Origin: Bacteroidia bacterium
Lineage (GTDB): Bacteria > Bacteroidota > Bacteroidia > NS11-12g > UBA9320
DNA: 11,250 nucleotides
Direction: 5' to 3'
NCBI GenBank assembly: GCA_029253325.1
Contig: JAQWZS010000210.1
Span: forward strand, 1 to 11,250
Below are positions 1-6,371 of the stretch, piece after piece. Numbering within the stretch: position 1 is the stretch's first letter; each line of letters opens with the position of its first letter. The translations under genes were made by a program, and so were the position numbers. Under the pieces are notes generated by a model, which ran no database searches, was not told where the DNA came from, and was given only the letters and a program-made list of their open reading frames with translations.

Positions 1-291
1 GTCATGTTCAAATATTGGAAAACTGGACTTGGTGAAATGTATCGATCTTTTAGTAAGAAAGCGTTCACAAAGGCTCTTCAGCGATTAATCCCTGAAATAA
101 AAGAGGAACATTTAGTTGAAGCACCAGCAGGTGTTCGGGCACAAGCATGTGATAGAACAGGAGGACTCTTAGATGATTTTAAACTCATAACTGAAAAGAG
201 GGCTATACACGTTATAAATGCACCTAGTCCTGCAGCTACGTCATCCTTGAGTATCGGAAAGACAATCGCAGATCTAGTTAAGTTAGATTAA
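1..291 (+). CDS. lhgO: L-2-hydroxyglutarate oxidase, C-terminal part (5' end outside window)
   Basis: This is the last 96 or so residues of an FAD-dependent oxidoreductase of the DAO fold. LhgO oxidises L-2-hydroxyglutarate, a by-product of 2-oxoglutarate metabolism, to 2-oxoglutarate and passes electrons to the respiratory chain. The fragment has the family's C-terminal signature: SGLGEMYRSFSK-like text near its start (here TGLGEMYRSFSKKAF), then AGVRAQA, and then HVINAPSPAATSSLSIG, the glycine- and serine-rich segment that closes over the FAD. The full protein is normally about 400 residues, so three quarters lies to the left of the window. The frame is open through base 1, and the ATG at base 4 is internal rather than a start. 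The stop overlaps the end of the convergent DUF456 gene by 9 bp. Family assignment is very secure; the substrate is inferred from the close match to the E. coli LhgO C-terminus as I remember it. Confidence 0.93.
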   Translation, partial: VMFKYWKTGLGEMYRSFSKKAFTKALQRLIPEIKEEHLVEAPAGVRAQACDRTGGLLDDFKLITEKRAIHVINAPSPAATSSLSIGKTIADLVKLD

Positions 292-792
292 TAATGAAGC
301 AAAGTATAGTGTGATAACTAGTACTAGAATTAGCTTTATAAATGTACCGCTAATGAACCCTAAGAAAGAACCTATACCTGATTTCAAGGCAACCTCATCA
401 TTGTTGCCAGCATATTTCTCACCTAAGTAAGCTCCCACAAATGGTCCTATTATTAATAATAAAACACCAAATCCTGAGGTAAGAATTGTAAGTATTACAG
501 CAGTAACTAATCCATACGTGCTCCCACGAGTTCCCGACGGTGTGCCACCAAATTGTTTAGTACCCCAAATAGGTAGATAGAAATCAAGAACAGTTAATAA
601 AATGGTCACGATGCCAATACTTATCAAAATAAAATAATGATTTGTAGACAATTGGATTCTGGGTTCATCAATAAGTAAAAGAATGATTAGCGAGAGATAG
701 GCTATTGGTGGACCAGGTATTCCTGGAACAATGCTGCCCACAAATCCAGTAATGATTAATAGAATGCCTATTATTATAATCGTGAGTTCCAT
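283..792 (-). CDS. DUF456 family integral membrane protein
   Basis: A 169-residue, very hydrophobic protein with about four to five membrane segments: roughly residues 3-22, 30-42, 52-74, 93-122 and 143-168. It has the glycine/proline signatures of DUF456: GFVGSIVPGIPGPP after the first helix, WGTKQFGGTPSGTRGSTYG in the middle loop, and IIGPFVGAYLGE after the third or fourth helix. The length matches the family (about 160-170). No biochemical function is established for DUF456. It is the second gene of a leftward pair, starting 50 bp after the stop of the 114-aa membrane protein, so the two may be cotranscribed. Its stop lies inside the end of lhgO, with a 9-bp convergent overlap. The start is the ATG at 792-790, directly before the first helix. 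No catalytic residues are apparent, and a transport, channel or envelope role is only a guess. Confidence 0.9.
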   Translation of the reverse strand: MELTIIIIGILLIITGFVGSIVPGIPGPPIAYLSLIILLLIDEPRIQLSTNHYFILISIGIVTILLTVLDFYLPIWGTKQFGGTPSGTRGSTYGLVTAVILTILTSGFGVLLLIIGPFVGAYLGEKYAGNNDEVALKSGIGSFLGFISGTFIKLILVLVITLYFASLLI

Positions 793-842
793 GTCAATTC
801 TATTTTTTAAGTCAAATTACTTGGACTTGCAAATGATCTAGA

Positions 843-1187
843 CTAACTGAAATTAGGAAAGAAGAAAGTAGACAAGAAGTACGTTGTTAAGACCATTATA
901 AAAACAACCTGAAAGATAGAACCTCCGAGAAGTTTTGTCATGGTGGACGAATTATCGCCTTCTGTCATTAATCTTTTTTCAGCCATGTAAGACATTACTC
1001 CAACTACAACTAGCAGGACAGGGATGGTGTAAAAAATACTCGCCATGTTTTCGCGAGCATGAGAGTTAAATAGGGCTAGAAATAATGCACCTAACGATAG
1101 AATAGCTCCAGGTAATTTAGGTAGTTGAGTCCCCCCAAGTGCTGATCCGATGACTAGAATAGCTAAAACAATTAATATATTTTCCAT
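843..1187 (-). CDS. small three-helix membrane protein, possibly DUF456-like
   Basis: A 114-residue protein that I do not recognise as a named family. It shows three hydrophobic segments, at about residues 3-18 extended by 28-40, 52-66, and 88-108. A short charged loop separates the last two (AEKRLMTEGDNSS). The first third (GSALGGTQLPKLPGAILSLGA) resembles the start of the neighbouring DUF456 protein (GFVGSIVPGIPGPPIAYLSL) in spacing of Gly, Pro and Leu. A GGS near residue 88-90 falls where DUF456 has its GGT. It may therefore be a shortened paralogue that lacks the last third. The start is the ATG at 1187-1185; an upstream ribosome-binding site is not obvious, which is common in Bacteroidota. 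It is the first gene of the leftward pair. The coding call is good because the frame is long, hydrophobic and well placed; function is unknown. Confidence 0.75.
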   Translation of the reverse strand: MENILIVLAILVIGSALGGTQLPKLPGAILSLGALFLALFNSHARENMASIFYTIPVLLVVVGVMSYMAEKRLMTEGDNSSTMTKLLGGSIFQVVFIMVLTTYFLSTFFFPNFS

Positions 1188-1301
1188 GGTTGTTAGTTAA
1201 ATCTTTGACTGCAAAAATCTACGATTAATGGAATAAGTCAAGCATGAAATGAAGTATTTTTAAAGTTGTGTAAAAAAACTTTTTGAGCATAGCAAGTTTA
1301 T

Positions 1302-1325
1302 GTATTTTAATACTCTGATTATCAG
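1302..1325. promoter_or_regulatory. two adjacent short palindromes, possible operator
   Basis: GTATT-TT-AATAC (1302-1313) is followed one base later by CTGAT-T-ATCAG (1315-1325). Both are perfect two-fold symmetric elements with 5-bp arms. They lie about 100 bp upstream of the nuclease start and 115 bp upstream of the membrane-protein start. Short AT-rich palindromes arise easily by chance in DNA of this composition, so the operator reading is weak. Confidence 0.2.
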
Positions 1326-1412
1326 CAGTTTATTTGCTAAATATATGGTGTCTAAATTGATTCATTATAAGGATCAGTATGATAAAATTTAACAGATCAA
1401 CTATCATTACAT

Positions 1413-1424
1413 ATCTTCGAAGAT
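1413..1424. promoter_or_regulatory. perfect 12-bp palindrome just before the nuclease start
   Basis: ATCTTCGAAGAT is exactly self-complementary over 12 bp and ends 2 bases before the ATG at 1427. In this position it would lie where a repressor could block transcription or where the messenger could pair with a second copy of itself. It could also be chance: one such palindrome is expected every 4 kb or so in random sequence. Confidence 0.25.
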
Positions 1425-1426
1425 GA

Positions 1427-2713
1427 ATGAGGAAAATAACAGTATTATTAATCTTTAGCGTCAGTTTGTGTTGGGGTCAGACCATTACAGATACAATTCA
1501 GTTTATGCATTATAATTTGTTGAATTATAGAAATATCACGAATTATTGTACTTCAAGTAATAATAGCCCAACTGACAAGGATAATTATATGAAAACCATT
1601 GTTGGGTATTTGATGCCAGACATCATAACCGTGAATGAAATGGTTGGAGATGGGGGTACTGGTGCTAATCGATTGCTTACCAATGCATTAAACCAAGATG
1701 GTAGAAACTTTTATAAACAAGCCAATTATTCTGCTAATTCAAGCTTGTCAAATATGCTTTATTATAACAAGAACAAGTTTAGATTAATACAACAGGATAA
1801 AATTGATCGAGCACTGAATAAGACTCAATTAGTAAGACAGATAGATGTTTACACACTTTATTATTTAGATATTTCTGAATTGGAACAAGGCGACACAAAC
1901 TATCTTACCATTTATGTAGCTCATTTAAAAGCGGGCAATAATTCTTCGAATGTTTCAGAGAGAGCTAAAGCTACTGAGTCCATTATGGATTACCATTCTA
2001 TAAATTATAAGTCCAATCATAGCTATATTATTTCTGGGGATTTTAATACCTATACAAGTAATGAGCAAGGGTTTATAAATTTAGTAGGTGATCCAAATAC
2101 ATCTATTCGTTTTAAAGACCCAATCAAAAAATCGGGTTCTTGGAATAACAATAGCTCTTTTGCATCTATTCATACACAAAGTACTCGTGTAAGTGGTAGT
2201 TGTCATTCGGGAGGTGGATTAGACGATCGATTTGATTTTGTATTATGTGGTCAAGAAATTATATCTAATGAAAGAGGTTATGGCTATGTAAGCGGGAGTT
2301 ATGAAGCCTTGGGTAATGATGGCCGTCATTTCAACGCCAATCTAAATTCAGGTTCAAATAGTTCAGTGCCTGTGGATGTTTTAGATGCCTTATATAGAAT
2401 GAGTGATCATTTGCCTGTTTCAATGCAACTTAAGGTTAATAGAACAACAGCTCATTCTGCAAATTTGGTAAAGGATAACTATCTAATAATGAATAATCCT
2501 GTAGGGGATTTGTTGACTTGGAGAATGCAATTACCGATGACGGGATACTTGTCTATTTTAGATATTCATGGAAAGTGTGTTATCCAAGAAAAAATTGAAC
2601 CTACTAACTACTGGAGCCATATTAATTTATCTAGTATGTCTAAAGGATTATATACAATTACGGTTAGTTCAGAGGATCATCAAATCATACGTAAGAAGCT
2701 TGTCAAGCTTTAA
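1427..2713 (+). CDS. T9SS-secreted endonuclease/exonuclease/phosphatase-family protein
   Basis: A 428-residue secreted metal-dependent phosphodiesterase fold. A signal peptide covers about residues 1-18 (MRK, hydrophobic core, then CWGQ). The catalytic domain runs from about 22 to 338 and shows the family's ordered motifs: N30 in HYNLLNY, E71 in VNEM (metal ligand), H166 in VAHLKAG, GDFN with D205 and N207, D266/D267 and D270 in LDDRFDFVL, and the closing S326-D327-H328. All catalytic positions are present. Residues about 353-428 resemble a type A T9SS sorting domain: an NNP motif, beta-rich text, then SMSKGLYTITV and a basic KKLVKL tail. The protein is therefore expected outside the cell or on its surface. 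Likely substrates are extracellular DNA or RNA; a phosphatase or sphingomyelinase role cannot be excluded. The gene stands alone and converges on yraN with a 3-bp gap. The ATG at 1427 places the signal peptide correctly; an overlapping ATG at 1423 is out of frame. Confidence 0.88.
   Translation: MRKITVLLIFSVSLCWGQTITDTIQFMHYNLLNYRNITNYCTSSNNSPTDKDNYMKTIVGYLMPDIITVNEMVGDGGTGANRLLTNALNQDGRNFYKQANYSANSSLSNMLYYNKNKFRLIQQDKIDRALNKTQLVRQIDVYTLYYLDISELEQGDTNYLTIYVAHLKAGNNSSNVSERAKATESIMDYHSINYKSNHSYIISGDFNTYTSNEQGFINLVGDPNTSIRFKDPIKKSGSWNNNSSFASIHTQSTRVSGSCHSGGGLDDRFDFVLCGQEIISNERGYGYVSGSYEALGNDGRHFNANLNSGSNSSVPVDVLDALYRMSDHLPVSMQLKVNRTTAHSANLVKDNYLIMNNPVGDLLTWRMQLPMTGYLSILDIHGKCVIQEKIEPTNYWSHINLSSMSKGLYTITVSSEDHQIIRKKLVKL
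2696..2710. terminator. short hairpin at a convergent gene junction, weak terminator candidate
   Basis: AAGCTT-GTC-AAGCTT forms a 6-bp stem with a 3-base loop within the last codons of the nuclease gene. It lies 7 to 21 bases beyond the yraN stop. Neither side has a strong U-run. It may help end transcription from either direction, but the two repeats encode similar KL residues, so it may be coincidental. Confidence 0.25.
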
Positions 2714-2716
2714 AAT

Positions 2717-3085
2717 CTAATAAAGCCCTGGCCAAAACGCATCCTCAAGATGGGTGACTTCAATTTTATATTGGTTTTTTATGATTGAAATGATATCATA
2801 TCTAACCGTTAAATCTAAATCATGGTTAAATAAGTAGGCTTCAGTTGCTTGTGTTAATAGTAGTTGTTTTTTTGAAGAAACGCTTTGCTCTGGGTCACCA
2901 TACTTTGAGGTATTTCTTGTCTTTACCTCTACAATGACAAGTTGTTTGTCAATTTGAGCAATGATGTCAATTTCAGCATGACCACTTCTGTAATTGCGTT
3001 TGAGAATAACATACCCTTTGTCAATCAAATATTTTACTGCAATATCTTCTCCCTCTTGACCTAAAATTTGTTGATGAGTTTTCAT
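2717..3085 (-). CDS. YraN family (UPF0102) nuclease-fold protein
   Basis: A 122-residue protein with the standard YraN length and layout. The N-terminus has LGQEGEDIAVKYLIDKGYVILKRNYR, an alpha helix and strand that usually carries the first conserved Glu (E12/E13). It is followed by HAEIDIIA (E38, D40) and LVIVEVKTR (E53, K55). Together these form a PD-(D/E)xK-type active site of the restriction-endonuclease/Holliday-junction-resolvase fold. Family members are widespread and conserved but poorly characterised; nuclease activity is suggested by the fold. The C-terminal RYDIIS strand is also typical. The gene follows the M20 amidohydrolase by 26 bp in the same direction, so cotranscription is likely. 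Its stop lies 3 bp from that of the convergent secreted nuclease. The ATG at 3085-3083 is the natural start. Confidence 0.92.
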   Translation of the reverse strand: MKTHQQILGQEGEDIAVKYLIDKGYVILKRNYRSGHAEIDIIAQIDKQLVIVEVKTRNTSKYGDPEQSVSSKKQLLLTQATEAYLFNHDLDLTVRYDIISIIKNQYKIEVTHLEDAFWPGLY

Positions 3086-3111
3086 GAAAGCAAATCTGAG
3101 GTATTGTTAAG

Positions 3112-4299
3112 TTAATGGGATAATTCTCTTAACGCAAGATACGCCATCAATCCAGCCCCAACTTTGAGTGCATCTTCATCAATATCAAAGGTTGGAGTGT
3201 GTAGCATGGTCTGGTCAAATTTGCTTTGATTTCTAATGCCTAATCGATAAAAACTAGCGGGAATTTCTTGGGAATAATAGGCGAAATCCTCACCTGCAGG
3301 CCAAAGTTCTAATTCCTCAACGTTGTCTTTACCTAGATATTCTTTTGCCCAATTCATAGTTTGAGAAGTTAAGTCTTCATCATTTTTTAGAAAAGGATAT
3401 CCTTTTCTAACTTCAACCTCACATTTAGCTCCATGCATCAGTGCAGTCTCTTCGACAATTTTTTTAATTAAGTCATGTGCTTTATTACGCCAATTTTCGT
3501 CATAGGTCCGAAATGTACCTTCCATGTAAACTTCATTTGGTATGATGTTCGTAGCCCCGTTGGCAATGACTTTACCAATGCTGAGAACACTTGGGATACT
3601 CGGTTTAGCATGTCTGCTTACTACTGATTGAAGTTGTGTTATGATTTGAGCAGCTATGTACACAGGGTCAGTATTTTGGTGAGGATGAGCTCCGTGTCCT
3701 CCTTTGCCAATTACTTTGATATAAATTTCGTCAGCACTTGCCATGTAGAGACCACTTCTAAATCCTACTTTACCTGCATCAATAAGAGGCATCACGTGCT
3801 GCCCCATGATTTTTTCAACGTTTGGGTTTTTTAGTATACCATTTTTAATCATGATACTTGCCCCTCCAGGCAGTCTTTCTTCACCTGGTTGAAAGATGCA
3901 ACGAATGGTTCCTTCAAATTCATTTTTTAGAGCATCAATGATTTGAATTGCTCCTAACAGACATGTTGTGTGCACATCATGACCACAAGCATGCATGACG
4001 CCATCATTTATAGAGGCGTAATCTTTGCCAGTTTTTTCGTGAATTGGGAGTGCGTCAATATCACCTCTTAAGGCTATAACCTTGGATTGAGGATTTTGCC
4101 CCTCAATATCAATGTATCCACCTGTTTCAGTTATCTTCTTAAGGTCGTATCCGAGAGTTTTCAATTTAGCAGCAATAAATTTAGTAGTTTCAAATTCTTT
4201 AAAACTTAATTCTGGGTGGCTATGCAAATGTCTTCTTGTAGCAACTAGTTCTTCAAAATTTGATTCTACTTGATGTTTGATCCTGTCGGATAGATTCAT
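3112..4299 (-). CDS. M20 family metallopeptidase, amidohydrolase (N-acyl-amino acid/hippurate hydrolase type)
   Basis: A 395-residue cytoplasmic zinc or manganese hydrolase that removes acyl groups from N-acylated amino acids or related amides. The M20D subfamily motifs appear in order: RRHLHSHPELSFKE (22-35), GDIDALPI (79-86), MHACGHDVHTTCLLGA with H103, C105 and H107 as metal-site residues, FQPGEE with E140/E141 as the catalytic base region, GQHVMP with H168, and LHTPTF with H367 near the end. The middle part (about 185-300, GKGGHGAHPHQNTDP onward) is the dimerisation domain. The length of about 395 is normal. No signal peptide is seen. The exact substrate (N-acetyl-amino acid, hippurate, IAA-conjugate or N-acetyl-diaminopimelate) cannot be told from sequence. 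It is the first gene of the leftward M20-yraN pair and divergent from dnaG. A -7 box five bases upstream suggests a very short or absent leader. Confidence 0.93.
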   Translation of the reverse strand: MNLSDRIKHQVESNFEELVATRRHLHSHPELSFKEFETTKFIAAKLKTLGYDLKKITETGGYIDIEGQNPQSKVIALRGDIDALPIHEKTGKDYASINDGVMHACGHDVHTTCLLGAIQIIDALKNEFEGTIRCIFQPGEERLPGGASIMIKNGILKNPNVEKIMGQHVMPLIDAGKVGFRSGLYMASADEIYIKVIGKGGHGAHPHQNTDPVYIAAQIITQLQSVVSRHAKPSIPSVLSIGKVIANGATNIIPNEVYMEGTFRTYDENWRNKAHDLIKKIVEETALMHGAKCEVEVRKGYPFLKNDEDLTSQTMNWAKEYLGKDNVEELELWPAGEDFAYYSQEIPASFYRLGIRNQSKFDQTMLHTPTFDIDEDALKVGAGLMAYLALRELSH

Positions 4300-4303
4300 G
4301 CCT

Positions 4304-4311
4304 CAAAGGTA
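4304..4311 (-). promoter_or_regulatory. Bacteroidota -7 promoter box for the M20-yraN pair
   Basis: Read leftward, TACCTTTG matches TAnnTTTG exactly, the -7 element of the primary sigma factor of Bacteroidota. It ends only 4 bases before the ATG at 4299. The start site expected some 5-7 bases further on would fall at or inside the start codon, so the transcript would be leaderless. I found no matching -33 TTG element, which lowers confidence. Confidence 0.4.
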
Positions 4312-4333
4312 AATAATTTGTTTTTTAGTGGGG

Positions 4334-4362
4334 ATGATAATATCTCTCCACATTATTATCAT
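4334..4362. promoter_or_regulatory. 9-bp-arm inverted repeat between the M20 gene and dnaG, candidate operator
   Basis: ATGATAATA (4334-4342) and TATTATCAT (4354-4362) are perfect reverse complements separated by an 11-base spacer. The element sits centrally in the 95-bp divergent intergenic region, 35 bases from the M20 start and 33 from the dnaG start. The spacing of arms (about 20 bp centre to centre, two helical turns) suits a dimeric regulator, but it could also be a transcript hairpin. No known regulator site is matched. Confidence 0.4.
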
Positions 4363-4394
4363 GTTTAAAAGCAATTCATTTCATTTGTAGTGAA

Positions 4395-6362
4395 TTGATA
4401 TCACAACAAATCATTGATAAAATTTTTGATGTAGCTCCCATTGAGGAAGTTGTTGGTGAGTTTGTTACCCTCAAAAGAGCTGGAGCTAACTATAAAGGAC
4501 TTTGTCCCTTTCACGATGATAAGAGTCCGAGTATGAGTGTTTCTCCAAGCAAGGGGATATTCAAATGTTTTAGCTGTGGCGAGGGAGGGAATATTTTCCA
4601 ATTCATTATGCAGCATGAGGGGTTATCTTACCCTTTAGCGATTAAGTTTTTAGCCGAAAAGTATAATATTGAAATTGAAGAGGGGCAAATTGATTTAGAT
4701 GAACTGAAGGAGGAAGCTCGAGTTAAAGAAGGTGTTTATGCGTGTTTAGAATTTGCTAAAAATCATTTTTATGAGCGATTAAATTCCAGTCAGGATGGGA
4801 AGGTTATATATAAACCCTATTTGACAGAACGGGGGATCAACCAACAGACAATTGATGAATTTTACATTGGGCTTAGCGGAACTCAGCGAGACCATCTTTT
4901 ACAAGAAGGAATAAAGAATGGCTACACATCTCAACAACTTTATGATGCTGGATTGGTCAAAAAAATTAATGATGATCAGGGAATCATAGAGTCAAATCTC
5001 AGAGACACGTTTCTAGATAGGATAGTTTTTCCGATATTTAGTGTATCGGGTAAAGTTTTAGGATTTGGTGGTAGAATTATAAAGAAGGACACTAAGGCTC
5101 CTAAATATCTTAATAGCCCCGAAACGGTTGTTTACGAAAAAAGGAAAGAGCTCTATGGACTGAGTGTTTGCAAACAATCGATTAGAAAGAACGATGCAGT
5201 ATTTCTGGTTGAAGGATATATGGACGTAGTAAGTCTTCATCAGAGTGGAGTTGATAATGTTGTCGCTGCAAGTGGTACAGCCTTTACCGAGGAACAAGCT
5301 AGATTAATCAAGCGATTTACCCATAATGTCACTATGCTTTTTGATGGGGATGTGGCTGGGGTAAACGCAAGTTTGAAACATGTTCAAACTCTTTTGGCAA
5401 CTGATATTAATGTTCAGGTAGTCCTCTTCCCAGCAGAGGAAGACCCTGATAGTTTTATTCAAAAAAGAGGAAGTACTGCATTTTACCAGCATATAAGCGA
5501 CACATCTAAAAACTTTGTAGAGCTTATTCAAGCGGTTAAGCTTGCAAAGAATCCTTCAGATCCAATTCAGAAGGCAGAAGCAGCTCGATTGGTAGCAGAA
5601 AACATTGCTGCATTACCTGACCCTCTTAAACGAGCAGCTTTCATTACAGAGACATCCAATAATTTAGATATTCCAGAGCGAATAATCATTGCAGAGGTTA
5701 ATAAGTTTCGTGTTAATAATCGCAAACTAAAAGACCGAGAAGAACGGAGAGTTCAACATGAAAATAAATCGGCGACCTCTGAGGGGCCTCCTCTAGGATT
5801 CGAATACCAGCCCGATTACAAACAAAGTAATTCACCTGATTTAGCGGATCATAAAAACTATCAAGAGGAGGAGTTATTGAAAACATTAATTCTACATGCA
5901 GATAAAGAATTTAGTGAAGAAATGACTGTGGCTGAATTCATTTTCAATGAGTTTGAAGAAGAACAAATCTGGCCTATTTCTGAGGATCTTAGTCAAATTT
6001 TTAGAGATGCATATGCTCACTTAAAAGAACATAAAGTATTAAATGAACTTTATTTTATACGAAATGCAAAGTCTAGTAAAATTGCTGCGGAGGTTCTTTC
6101 TGTAAGACATAACTTGAGTAAAGGTTGGGAGGATAATTATGAAAAATTTGTTAAATCTGACCAGGAGAACTATAAAAGTCATGTGATTGATAATTTAAAT
6201 TATCTTAAACTCAAACACATTGATTTATTGATGAAGGAAAATCAAGAGAAATTAAAAATTGCTGAATCAGATGAGGATATTACGGTATTACAACAGATTC
6301 ACGATAATTTATTGAAGATTCGTCGAAAAATTACGGATCAAAGTGGGACCGTAATTTCATAA
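4395..6362 (+). CDS. dnaG: DNA primase
   Basis: A 655-residue primase that makes RNA primers for the replication fork and docks to the DnaB helicase. The N-terminal CHC2 zinc domain is complete, with C37, H40, C58 and C61 in CPFH...KCFSCG. A TOPRIM catalytic domain follows, with E273 in VEGYMDVV, D317/D319 in FDGDVAG, and DPD (350-352). RNAP-like core segments such as GFGGRIIKKDTKAPKYLNSPET precede it. A charged, low-complexity linker (about 430-485) leads into the C-terminal helicase-binding region. The length is typical of Bacteroidota DnaG. The start codon is TTG at 4395, giving MISQQIIDKIF, exactly where the family begins. No in-frame ATG or GTG occurs between it and the upstream TAA at 4338, and the first downstream ATG lies within the zinc domain. 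It is followed 9 bp later by the acyltransferase gene, forming a likely operon. Confidence 0.97.
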   Translation: MISQQIIDKIFDVAPIEEVVGEFVTLKRAGANYKGLCPFHDDKSPSMSVSPSKGIFKCFSCGEGGNIFQFIMQHEGLSYPLAIKFLAEKYNIEIEEGQIDLDELKEEARVKEGVYACLEFAKNHFYERLNSSQDGKVIYKPYLTERGINQQTIDEFYIGLSGTQRDHLLQEGIKNGYTSQQLYDAGLVKKINDDQGIIESNLRDTFLDRIVFPIFSVSGKVLGFGGRIIKKDTKAPKYLNSPETVVYEKRKELYGLSVCKQSIRKNDAVFLVEGYMDVVSLHQSGVDNVVAASGTAFTEEQARLIKRFTHNVTMLFDGDVAGVNASLKHVQTLLATDINVQVVLFPAEEDPDSFIQKRGSTAFYQHISDTSKNFVELIQAVKLAKNPSDPIQKAEAARLVAENIAALPDPLKRAAFITETSNNLDIPERIIIAEVNKFRVNNRKLKDREERRVQHENKSATSEGPPLGFEYQPDYKQSNSPDLADHKNYQEEELLKTLILHADKEFSEEMTVAEFIFNEFEEEQIWPISEDLSQIFRDAYAHLKEHKVLNELYFIRNAKSSKIAAEVLSVRHNLSKGWEDNYEKFVKSDQENYKSHVIDNLNYLKLKHIDLLMKENQEKLKIAESDEDITVLQQIHDNLLKIRRKITDQSGTVIS

Positions 6363-6371
6363 AAAATCAAC

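Larger units (their letters stand above)
1188..1426. other. divergent intergenic region with palindromes, no gene seen
   Basis: A 239-bp AT-rich gap between the leftward membrane-protein pair and the rightward nuclease gene. It must hold both promoters. I find no exact match to the Bacteroidota -7 consensus (TAnnTTTG) on either strand; the nearest is TTTATTTG around 1329-1336. It contains three short palindromes, listed separately. No tRNA, small RNA or short coding frame could be supported here. Confidence 0.6.

Noticed and set aside
1211..1221. CAAAAATCTA as a leftward -7 box for the small membrane genes
   Set aside because: The spacing between CAAA and TA is not two bases, so it does not match the TAnnTTTG consensus.
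3628..3834. Open frame of 68 codons on the + strand
   Set aside because: It lies wholly inside the well-supported M20 amidohydrolase on the other strand and resembles no protein family; treated as a chance frame.
4401..5531. Three open frames on the - strand (4401-4616, 5058-5297, 5304-5531)
   Set aside because: All are opposite dnaG, whose motifs are complete. Their translations show no domain, signal or family resemblance.
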